Assembly: GCF_001949145.1 (NCBI RefSeq)
Contig: NW_019091388.1
Span: 738,343 to 802,342 of the forward strand
Origin: Acanthaster planci
Lineage: Eukaryota > Echinodermata > Asteroidea > Valvatida > Acanthasteridae
Direction of reading: 5' to 3'
DNA: 64,000 bases
Shown here: positions 22,676 to 32,559 of the stretch, in pieces
How positions within the stretch are numbered: position 1 is the first letter of the stretch
Layout of the letters: every line of letters starts with the position of its first letter
Position numbers and translations under genes: made by a program
The notes under the pieces: generated by a model
What the model was told of the DNA's origin: nothing
What the model saw: the letters and a program-made list of their open reading frames with translations, nothing else
The model's database searches: none

Positions 22676-23825
22676 CAAATGAACTCAGACCCAAAGCCAC
22701 CTTGGATCAACACCAACTCGGACCCAATACCAACTTGGTTCCATAGCCAACTCGGGTCCAACTTCAACCAACTCAGACCCAACCCGAGGAACAGTTAATT
22801 CTGTGGAATGCCGAATGAACTTGCCGCCTTTTGTGAGTCAGTGCCACACGTCAGATTAAATCCCTTGGCGTAGATACTTGCAGCAATATGAATGCGTGTG
22901 AATGATTGACATATCCTATAGCTTTTTTAGAAACTCCAACATAAGATTGACATCTAACCCTTACCAACAAATGTTAGAAGTACTGTTTTCTGAGGCCTGA
23001 ACAGGCAATAAAGTTTTATTTCCATGTTTTTATTTCCATTTTGTTTTGGTAAGTGTAAGCCAAGAGCAATTACACCATTCATTTGCATGTCCAAAAATCT
23101 TATTTCATCGGTTATCAACAAATAATAATACTAAAGATAGTATGCAATCATCTGCCGCATTGGAATGAACTTGAAAATGAAACAAAACATTATTTTATAC
23201 TCCAGCAAAATTTTTTTTTCATGTACACTGTACTGTGCATTCAGCAATTGCGGATGATGAAATCAAAATGACGCCAACGGAAGGAACGGTGTAAAATTCT
23301 TTGTCAGACATTAAACATGAAAAATAAAAATTCATGAATTTATATAGCAACTAAATTTGAAGTTAAACACCCATGAATCGAGTTTGAAAATGTAAGTGGG
23401 AAATAACAGGCTTACACAGGCTTTCATTAAAACTTTCAATGTCATGAGAGTGGCATCCTTTGACACAAAAACAGCAGACTGTTTCCCATGTGCATATTTC
23501 ACTTGAACAAATCTCAGAAAAGGCCCCGATAAAGGTGTAAAAATGTTTTTAAAGTTATCAAATTGTGATAAATTATTATCACTTACAATGCAATTTTCAG
23601 TGGATACATAAACCCCAGATTTTCAATAACTTGAATGATTAGAGGTTGATGAACGTTTTAAATGATTATTTGGTGTACTGCTTAAAAGAACTGTTATTAA
23701 GTGGCCAGAAATCGTCTTAGTTGACTCAGGGTGGGTCCGAGTTGGTACTGGTCTGAGTTGACATGGGTCCGAAATGGCTTTGGGTCCAAGTTGGTTTGGG
23801 TCCAAGTTGACCTGATCCCCAATCC
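22676..23825. mobile_element. Foldback/TU-like element 1: inverted ~16-17-bp arrays
   Basis: The left array (22676-22800) is built of units like AACTCGGACCCAATACC. The right array (23712-23825) has the inverse, GGGTCCGAGTTGGTA and related. Each side has six to eight degenerate units. About 0.9 kb of AT-rich sequence lies between. Inverted repeats made of short tandem units are the hallmark of foldback elements and of the outer domains of sea urchin TU elements. Confidence 0.65.
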
Positions 23826-24132
23826 CCATGTCATAGGGCCTAACTAAAGTGAGGCTTTGCTATTTTGATCGAGATATATACGAGATCAGACGTATGAAGC
23901 TCAATTTTGCATCGAACATGTACGCACGAAGCCTGTGTATGGTTGATTCATACACCTGGAGGATTTTATTTCCCGTGGTTGATGAGCGTCATAGGTATGA
24001 AGCCTGTGTATAGTTGATTCATACCCTGGAGGGGTTTTTTAAGGGAAATAAAGTTTGAGATCTATTAATAGCAGACTAGTTTGGTTCCTGTTTCCAACAA
24101 GCAACTCTGTATTGACATATACATGTACATAG

Positions 24133-24975
24133 GCCGGGTGTCAGTCACTTCACCCCGTTTCCACTTTGCCCCATCCACACTTCGCCCCATCCCCACTCCG
24201 CACAATCCCCATATCGCCCCATTTCCACTGCGCCCCACCAAAATCGTTCATTTTTTCTTTCAGTTCAACAGAGGAATATGCAACAAATAAAAATGTCAAC
24301 AGTTTGAGTCTCTAGCCAAGTCGGAGGTTCCGCTGCTGACAACTTGCAAAGGTTGTTCAATGTAAAGACATGGCCTATTTTCGAACGTAGGTTGCATGTT
24401 TTATTCACCAAAATCCAATAATTGCCTGCCAAACATGAAGCACAGATTGTGCGGTTTTCGGTTCTTTTTTTTCATACTGGAACCTGGTTCTATTTTCAAG
24501 AGGTACAATGTACCAGTTTGTCACACAAAAGTAATTCAAACACCAGAATTTCTCAAACGAAAGCTTTAAATAGAGGAGGCGGCCCAGACTTGGGACACTT
24601 AGGGGAACGTTCATTTTTGTTTCGTTAATCCAACCATGGAGGTAGGAAAACATCGTTAACAAGGGTGCCCCCGTACGAGTTGTGCAACTTCACGTAAATT
24701 TGCAGCTTCAAGTAATTTTGTATCGCTTTGAAATAGAGACGACAAACCCAATACATGAACAATTGCAACTATTCATTTCACCAACGCAGCCAACAGTGAG
24801 TGAATGCCGTAACATGTTAGATACATGTACATGTATGTTAGAGTATCTTCATGCCCATTCAGGCACCCCTTTCCAAGCTCCCCACTTTGGAGAGGCAAAC
24901 ACCTCAAGCACCGACGGGACGAAGTGGAAATGGGACGTAATGGTGGTGGGGCGAAGTGACGATGGGGCTACATGG
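24133..24975. mobile_element. Foldback/TU-like element 2: inverted 16-bp arrays
   Basis: The left array (24133-24240) has units such as TTCGCCCCATCCCCAC. The right array (24905-24975) reads inverted, for example GGTGGGGCGAAGTGACGATG. Both outer ends carry the TCACTT(C)(A/G)CCCC motif, and the left flank reads GGGTGTCAG. About 660 bp lies between the arrays. The 133-aa ORF at 24682-25083 runs through the right array and is not a gene. Confidence 0.65.
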
Positions 24976-25921
24976 TTACGGGCATTACCTAACTTACTAA
25001 CGTTAGGCCTAAGCCTTGGCCTATCCATGAGTCACCATAATATGTGCACTTATGGTAGTACTTTGACAAAAATTTATTCTTAAATATACTAAATTCTGTC
25101 ACCGAAGCAATAGGAACAATGTCATCTGCAAACAAGTTGGATCAGCTGTAGTAATACCTACATCACCATAATTCACACGCGCACATTCCAAAAAAGGTGC
25201 CAGTTAATGTCTTTTGAATGAGGAATTATTTTTTGCATTAATTTAATTACACGTACTTTGCTTTAGTAATGCAGTTTGAGGAAAAACACTTTCATTCGCA
25301 ACAGCTTGACTTCCCATCACTTTTTCTTCTCCTAGAGTTTAATTTTTTTTCAATTTAATTTGAAATTATGATGAGGCATGAATTTTCTTTCAAATAAATC
25401 ATGATTAGCATTAATATAAGTTATCTTCGTGTGTTTCTGAAAAAAGTCACAAAATACAGTGCCACTGAATCCGCACCCGTCCTCACCAAAACTTTATATG
25501 TATTTTTGATAACGCCCTCATATTTGGCGAAAGTTGTTCGAAGCCGTCGTTAGTGCCCGTATCGGACGCTCAACATCAGTTTTGAATGAACAGCGATCAT
25601 TTATCCATTTCCTAGACAATTTTAGCCGGTTCATTTCTGTATTTAGGACCTACATGTAGTCTCTAAAGTAAATGCTCTGTTGACATTTTTCCTGAAGTCT
25701 CCCTGGAAAAAAGAAACACGTTGAAGTGAAGATCGATAATCAATTAATGTCAATGTATAATTTTGTTGAGGAGATTCACAATGAGAAAGATGGATGCGCT
25801 AATATTTGTATACGCAAATTATGGGTAGGTCCTAGGCCCTCCTGCATTTCATTTTTTTTAGGGCAATGCCATTTGGCATTGGTGGACTGGCCAAAATAAA
25901 GGGCACTAATGCTAAACATGA

Positions 25922-26082
25922 GGGCATTAATGCCATCAGCATACCAAAATTATGGGCATTAATGCCATCACTATACCAAAGTTATGGGCATTAATGCCAT
26001 CACTATACCAAAGTTATGGGCATTAATGCCATCGGCGTACCAAAGATATGGGCATTGATGCCATCCCGATTTATTTTTGATA
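25922..26082 (+). repeat. 32-bp tandem repeat with a 12-bp palindrome
   Basis: GGGCATTAATGCC or its near variant begins at 25922, 25954, 25986, 26018 and 26050, a period of exactly 32 bp. Each unit carries the perfect palindrome GGCATTAATGCC (the last has one change), followed by ATC-(A/G)-C-(T/A/G)-TACCAAA. A more decayed unit precedes at ~25900. It lies just outside the right arm of inverted repeat A. Confidence 0.9.
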
Positions 26083-26130
26083 TTGCATAAAAATCAATGT
26101 ACATGTAATTCATTCATTCTTTCCTCCATG

Positions 26131-26411
26131 ATTTCACTCACGCTATTCAGGTATTTTCCAGTCTTTTTGCCTTTATCCATTCAAGACATATGTAATACAC
26201 TGACTGAGCAATAAGATACTACATGTACCAAAACTTTGGCAGCAGTTTAGATGTCTTGACCTGGATCAGCTGTCGAGACGATGAGGGGTCAAGTGACGTA
26301 ATGTTCAACGACCTTATTTTAAAGATGGCGACTGTGAGAGTGAGCCCATTAGATTGAATGGATAAAGGCAAAAAGACTGGAAAATACCTCAATAATGTGA
26401 GTGAAATCATT
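26131..26411. repeat. Small inverted repeat, ~56-bp arms
   Basis: 26131-26186 and 26354-26411 are inverted copies containing GGTATTTTCCAGTCTTTTTG and its reverse complement. The same module occurs a third time at ~29572-29605. The first arm lies outside inverted repeat B and the second within its left arm. Confidence 0.75.
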
Positions 26412-27601
26412 CAATAAATGGTTTTAGAAAGTGGAAAGGTCAAGGATCATGTCCGTGTGCAAAAGAAATTGCGCCCACAATGATAAGTGGGTGCGCCAAA
26501 AATGTTCAGTACACCAACACGAAATTGCGCATACGGATGTGTGGCTAAGGATGGATCGGGAGTGAGAGTCCGTGCCTAGTAGTAGTACTAGTGGGGCTAT
26601 CCGTTACCATGCATTTCGCGCAAGTGTGAGTGCCTCTGCTAGCTAGATGAATGTGTACTACTGTACATTATGTCAGGTACATGTACATGTATGTAGATCG
26701 CGAATCGCAACGGAAAGCGTGGAGTCCCAACCTGGGCTAGTGGAACCCTACATCTAGAGGCCTATGCCTCTCTAGGCCGCCTAGGCTAATTATTCGATGG
26801 AATTTCTCTTCTGTCACGAATATTTATGCCCTAAGATTTAACAAGCGCTTTTATTTGAAATGTCTTTACCAATAACCAAAATCCATTTACTTACTGATAT
26901 TTGAAAATGCTCGGGGTACCTGAAAAAATGACAAAAACCTCGATAAGTCACTTGCTCAACATCACAGACACGACAGAATTCATGACAACTGTCCACGATG
27001 AACTGTGGGAAGGTATACTTTGGTTTCTGAGAGGACTACTGTGATTGGGTCTAGGCTGCAACCAATATGAAATCTATCCAATAGGACAATTTGTTTTTCG
27101 GCGTAGAATTTTTGGACATACCGCAAGAGGGCGCCTGTTCATAAATGAAACGCGGTACACAGGCGACGCGGCGATGAGTGACACAAACGAAGCATTTGTC
27201 TTCCGGGCGAATAAGGTATAAAATGTGTTGACATTTTCTCTTCTTTATTTGTATAGTTGGCAAGGCAAGGGGCAATGGCATATCCAACGGGAGGGGGGCC
27301 GGGGGATTCAAAATCTAAGCGCCAATATTGGATTTCAGTTCATCGAACATGTCGAATGGTGCAGCGCGGACATCTGGGATTCTCACCAAATGAGGTACAT
27401 GTAGGCCTACTGCGCTGGTGAAAACAGCGACCTTGGCAACGTACGCACACACCAGCCAGTCCGAGGATCAGGTTATGCATGTACAATCTTTTTTGATCTG
27501 TACGAATGTGTGCGCTCGTTGCAGTTGTTTTCATCGGCGCGGTGTGGTTGCTACCGTTACTTTTGTGAAACTCCCGGATGTCTGCGCTGCCCCATATGCC
27601 G

Positions 27602-27990
27602 GAAAACACAGAAAAATTACTGAAAACACAGGAAAACAACTGGAAAACAACACTGGAAAATAGGCCTACCCTAAACACCATAAAACACCGAAAACATCAA
27701 AAAACACCCAAAAGGCTAAACATAAAAAACCACCCTAATTACCGGAAAATACCCTAAACACTGAAAACATCAACAAACACCCTAAAAACCGATAAACATA
27801 CTAATTACCAAAAACAACCTAAATACCGGAAAACACCAAAAACCAATAACAAATGTACCAGAAGACCTTTCTTGAAACACCTAAGCCTACCAACCACTGG
27901 AAAACGTACAAAACGAAAATTATCAAATGCCGACAACTAAAAAAACGTCAAGAAAGCCCAACAGACAAACAATAACCACCTAACAGGTAC
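27602..27990 (+). repeat. A/C-rich degenerate simple repeat with CCCTAA hexamers
   Basis: A strongly strand-asymmetric tract made of 8-10-bp variants of GGAAAACACC and ACCCTAAACACC. CCCTAA, the complement of the TTAGGG telomere unit, appears at least four times at irregular spacing. No open frame of note. Confidence 0.5.
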
Positions 27991-28261
27991 TTTTAATCAT
28001 CAGAGGACGGCCGAAAACCACCTGCCGCCTTTTGGGAAACCCCAAAACATGTAAACTTGTACCTTCCACTGTTGAATACTAAATTTCCTCAGTGATGAGG
28101 ATACCTCATCTGTCCTCGGGAAGTACATGTAAGTTCAAGCAAGTCATCCAGGAGTATAATCAAGTAGTAACGTTCTCGTGCATTTTCTCCACGAAATTGT
28201 GTATGATTTACAATGTCTCATATTCACTTCATTTATTCTTTTAGATATGAAAGTGTAGATT

Positions 28262-29098
28262 GTAGGTCAACTTGCCCCCGGGCCGACTCGTCCCTTACCA
28301 GCTCGCCCTTTCCAACTCACCCCCTGGCCGACTCGCCCCCTAGCCAACTCAACCCCCTGACCAACTCGCCCCCTGACCGACTCGCCCCCTCCCCCACTAA
28401 GTTTGCCAAGCACGTATGGCCGGCCCATTCACCATGTAATAAAAAAAAAAATACAATCAGTCGGAGATGGAATCAGTGATTGCTGCCCGTAAAAATAGGT
28501 TTGGGGGTTTGCAGCAGGCACTCAAAGTTGAGAATTATGAAAGTTGAACTGGTTAACTTGGTGGATGTTCACTTTCTGGGGAATTTGAGGTAAATTTTTT
28601 TTTTATTATTAGTAAAACTAATTCAGTGATATTGTGTGTATGGGCCATCTGCCCAGCTGCGACGCATTCCTTCTGCGGACCTCAGTCACATACCCAAATA
28701 TTAATTGGACGGAGGGTTCGAAGTTGTTGATCCTGAGGGTATGTTTGATGTACAAATAACCTAATCAGACAGTGGACATGGGAAGCGCTAAAACGTTTGA
28801 ATGAATAAGTCATTAGTGTCCAAATATCCATCATCCTCCGTGAGTCGTTCTTGTCGCATTGTTGCTTAGAACCATTCAGGTTTTTTTACAGATTGGGCCA
28901 GCCATACTTGACTGACGGTCCAAGAGAGTCAGTCAGGGGGCGAGTCGGCCAGGGGGCGAGTTGGCCAGGGGATGAGTCGGCCAGGGAGGCGAGTTGGTCA
29001 GAGGGCGAGTTTGTAAGGGGCGAGTTTAAGAGGGGGCGAGTTGGTAACGGGCGGGTTGGTAAGGGGCGAGTCGGTCAGGGGGCGAGTTGACCTGACAC
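28262..29098. mobile_element. Foldback/TU-like element 3: inverted 16-bp arrays with inner domain
   Basis: This is the clearest foldback unit. The left outer array (28262-28395) has units such as CTGACCAACTCGCCCC. The right outer array (28921-29098) has the inverse GGGGCGAGTTGGTCAG, about ten units. Inside the arrays a non-repetitive inner domain is also inverted (GTATGGCCGGCCCATT near 28415, TTGGGCCAGCCATAC near 28893). The outermost ends read AGGTCAACTTGCCCCC and, inverted, GGTGTCAGGTCAACTCGCCC. Outer tandem arrays plus an inner domain is the architecture described for sea urchin TU elements. Confidence 0.8.
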
Positions 29099-30125
29099 CA
29101 AAAAGCAACATGTTTATATTACGTAAATCCAACAAAATGAAATTTATACGGATTAGTGAGCTGGACGCAAAAAAAATTCAAAAGGCTTACAAAGTCAGCC
29201 TATAACGGTGCATGGAGTTGCATAGGTGAAAATTAGGAAGCACTTTTCAGTGTGCCGTGCACCGACTTGTAAAACTGCGTCATCCCAGTCTTCCCAGTAT
29301 AATCGCATCAGAATCAGGTCGAAGCAACATAAATACTTGCATGAATGTACTTTAGTGAATGGACTTAAGTTGTTGGCTACCTAGCCCCCACTAGTGTGGC
29401 ACAGACTTCGCTCCCGCTCCATCCTTAGCCATACATGTACATCCATATACGCAATTTCGTGTCGGCATGGTGAAATCTTCGGCGCACCCTCTTATAATCA
29501 TAGTCGCAAATTTTTTGGCACACACAAATGATCCTTAGTCTCTCCGCTTTCTAATGACCGCTCACGTTATTCTGGTATTTTCCAGTCTTTTTGCCTTTAC
29601 CCATTTAATCTCACAGTCTCACTCTCACTTTTAAAATTAAAATAAGTCTGTTGAACTTTACGTCACTTGACCCCAGCCCGCAGACGGCTGTTCCGTGTCA
29701 AGACATATCAAAAAATTGGCAAATGGTGCATTTGTTCGTCATCCCTTTACAAGGCCAGTCACAAGTCCCCACACAAGACCAATCATTAGTTACAGTGTGA
29801 ACAATGACATAAGAATGCTTTTGTCACAGCTCATTTGAATACATGTAGCTTGTGAATTGGCTTACGACAGAATGACTTGTGATGGATTTGCATGACTTAC
29901 TGGAAAATGCAGGGAATTGTGATGGACTTGAATTAATTGACTTGGTTAGCACCACTGCTGGCTGTAACTGCTTCTCATTGTTTCCTCTTTACAGGTTTTT
30001 TCAGGCTTGCGAGCTACAGTGCCTAGGGTGCTTTTGAGGAATCCTTGTTGTCATTACCAGAAATAATTGATAATAATGTGTGGACGAAGTGACTGTAAAC
30101 ACATACTGCACTCATTGCAAGGTGA

Positions 30126-31915
30126 CTTTTCTCAATCGACAAATTGTCCCGAGTTGAGTTGGCAAACGGTCGAGTTGTCTGAGCCCTCAGGGACCAAGGC
30201 TTGATCTGTCGACACTGGGCCATCGCTTGATCAAGCAACAATTAGGCGTACTTCATTTCATTCTCACAAGATTTCAAAAGTTTTTGAGATTTCCATTATA
30301 GATACTGTTCTGGAAAACACACCACACCCAAATCATACAATTTGCAAAATGAGATTGATGAAGAAATTTATCGAAAGAATTTATACTCCTCAATAAAGCT
30401 AATCAAAAATTTAGTTTCTTTCGCAAAGAACATTTACATTGTGCAGTCACATGTGCATGAAAGGGGGCTCAGACAACTTGACTGGGAACAACTTGACCAT
30501 GTTGAGAATTGAGACAATTCAACCAGTTAGACATCTGGATCATCTGTGCTTCTTTGCACAATTCAACCATTGGTACAAATCATCGATTGAGACAATTTGA
30601 CTCCCAATGAGTGCACTTATGCTTTACAGTCACATTGCCCTGGTCTTTTCTCCAAATTAGAAAAAGAGAAAGGACTGGGAGACAGGTTAACCCTCTCCCT
30701 CTCCCAAACCTGCAGAAAAGCAACTGATCACTGGTGCGGCTGAGGCACTCGTGCACTTTGCGCCTTGTCACCAGGCATGCCGCATTGCCGTCATGGCCTT
30801 GCACCGCACTGGTTGGCAAAGCTAACGTACCCCCCCTCCATTGGTCCTGTAAATAGTCGTGTCATGGGTCCCTGTGCATGCTGTGTCCAGTGAGTCGAGC
30901 CGCAATGTAACGTGACACATGCAAATTTGCCTTAACATGCAGATGTGCAGTCCGTCGAAATGCCCCAACCCTCCATCATGTTCCTGCCTTGCATGATTGA
31001 GTTGTCTTGATGGACCACTTGGTAAACAGTCACGTTGTCCCACCAGTCGAGTTGTCTCAATGGTCAAGTTGTCCCGAGTTATATTTGGAAAGGGTCCACA
31101 TCGTCCACACAATCATAAAATATGCTCCACGCAGTCAATCAAGACACTGAATACCAACATTTTTATACACAAAGCAAGTTGATCAAGAAGTCCAGTTTTT
31201 TGCATAACAGTTTTTTGTCGGCTGAATATGTGTACCTGGCAGTAAAAACTTTGACACCACCTGGGAAGAGTCAGCAGTGAAATCTTAGCTGTGCACTTTA
31301 AGGGAACCTGTAAATGTAGCTGAAAGGAATATTGCTGTAAAACACATGCTATGCAGTCTAAATCAGGAAAATCATTGCCATTTTTATCGAAGATTTACAT
31401 CACTGAAGAGATCAGGTTCGTTTGAGAGGCATAATCTATAAATAACTTTAAGTGATGTCGCTGTTGCTAAATTAGGTGACGTATACACAGTATAGCAACA
31501 TTGCTAGATCCAGCCTTGGTCCCTGACCTGTATACGGACATCACTAAGTTTCCCTGTCATGATCTGTTGTGTTAGCTCTCTGAAAACAATAGAATGTCCT
31601 AAAGAAACAAATTTAGCAGTAAAAATATTGGGGTAGTCACGTTGAAAACACTTCATATTTTTCTGACTAGTCTTTTAAGGATTGTGCACAGGATGTCGGA
31701 TGGTGTCCATACTAGTTTTATGAAAAACTTTCTGCCAAGGGTGTATAGTACATGTACACGCATAACGGCAATACAACCAAGGTATACATACCAACTATCA
31801 AGGCTTGGACAACTTGACTGTTTGCCAACTCAACTCAGGACAACTCAACCAATGGGACAACTCGGATGTCTATGCCTCAAATAGACAGACAACTCTACCA
31901 TTAAGCTGACTCGCA
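30126..31915. mobile_element. Foldback/TU-like cluster 4: four inverted GACAACTY arrays
   Basis: Four arrays alternate in orientation: 30126-30185 (GAGTTGTC sense), 30466-30600 (GACAACTT sense), 30990-31085 (GAGTTGTC sense) and 31803-31910 (GACAACTC sense). Units are about 16 bp, for example GGACAACTCAACCAATG. Sequence following the first and third arrays is similar in direct orientation, suggesting a duplicated array-plus-flank unit. No protein was recognised in between. Confidence 0.6.
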
Positions 31916-32559
31916 ATCAGATTAAAAAGCAAGCATAGAAAAACTACATTTTTTATTAAAAAGTGCTAAAACCTACCAAAAGTTGCACATTTTTCATTCT
32001 GTTTTTATGAAACCAATCCTCAGGCCATAGGTTATTGATTACCTTGGTGAATATATTGCCAATTGTGGGCTTATTGGCAACGTAAAATGCCTAATTTCCC
32101 ATGCAGCGACTCTACCGTGATGTACGGTATGTAGGAAGCAAGGATACCTGTACATGTACAGTGTACACCCAGGGATCAAATGTGAAGTCATTGCCCCGCA
32201 GGCATGTGATACACAACTCAACACAAACACCTAATGGCCCATTTACCCAAAGACATTCAATGTGTAATTATATTATACACGGCTTCGTCTTTACATGTCC
32301 AGTTGCTAGACATGAACTCGCTGGAGAAAATAGGGCTCTGTTGGGATCAATGTGTTATCACTGTCTGGTTCCCAAACCAAAAGATCCTGACTGTTTATGG
32401 TGTGTTCAACAATCAGGGATGAACTGGTTCATGTATAGTACAGTGTAAAAGGATAGCAGCATTGAGGTGACAAAAAATGACAACATTGGTTACAAAAAGG
32501 GAGGCTCAGGAAATTGCTGTTTTAGGAAATCACTAATTTGCTCAGGTATGCATTGCTGT

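Larger units (their letters stand above)
21518..25765. mobile_element. Large inverted repeat (foldback) A with ~600-bp arms
   Basis: The left arm ~21518-22155 and right arm ~25208-25765 are inverted, diverged copies. Paired landmarks include AAGTGATGGGAAGTCAA (left) with TTGACTTCCCATCACTTTTT (right), CCTCAAACTGCAT with ATGCAGTTTGAGG, AATTCCTCATTCAA with TTGAATGAGGAATT, and AATTGTCTAGAAAACGGATAAATGAT with its inverse near 25605. The ~3-kb middle carries two further inverted arrays (22676-23825 and 24133-24975). No transposase frame was recognised. Confidence 0.75.
26222..29740. mobile_element. Large inverted repeat (foldback) B with ~370-bp arms
   Basis: The left arm ~26222-26600 and right arm ~29385-29740 are inverted, diverged copies. 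Paired landmarks: GATGTCTTGAC with GTCAAGACATATC, GGGGTCAAGTGACGTAA with TTACGTCACTTGACCCC, GGCAAAAAGACTGGAAAATA with its inverse, and CACGAAATTGCGCATACGG with the inverse near 29450. The interior holds CpG-richer sequence near 27.1-27.6 kb, an A/C-rich tract and the nested 28262-29098 element. Confidence 0.75.

Noticed and set aside
24682-25083. 133-aa plus-strand frame
   Set aside because: Runs through the right array of a foldback element and into inverted sequence; no recognisable domain or splice context.
25922-26082. CRISPR-like array (32-bp period with palindromic repeats)
   Set aside because: The period has no unique spacers; the whole unit repeats, and the genome is animal. It is an ordinary tandem repeat.
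27283-27432. Open frame starting MAYPTGGG in a CpG-richer stretch, with IWD-like residues in another frame
   Set aside because: Considered as a 5' exon of SMN. The IWD similarity is in a different frame without an ATG, and the real IWDD exon is at 34083. It lies inside foldback B.
32467-32548. Candidate SMN first exon ending at a GTATGC donor
   Set aside because: The peptide (ends RKSLICS) lacks the conserved LFRRGTGQ-like ending and the join is in the wrong phase.
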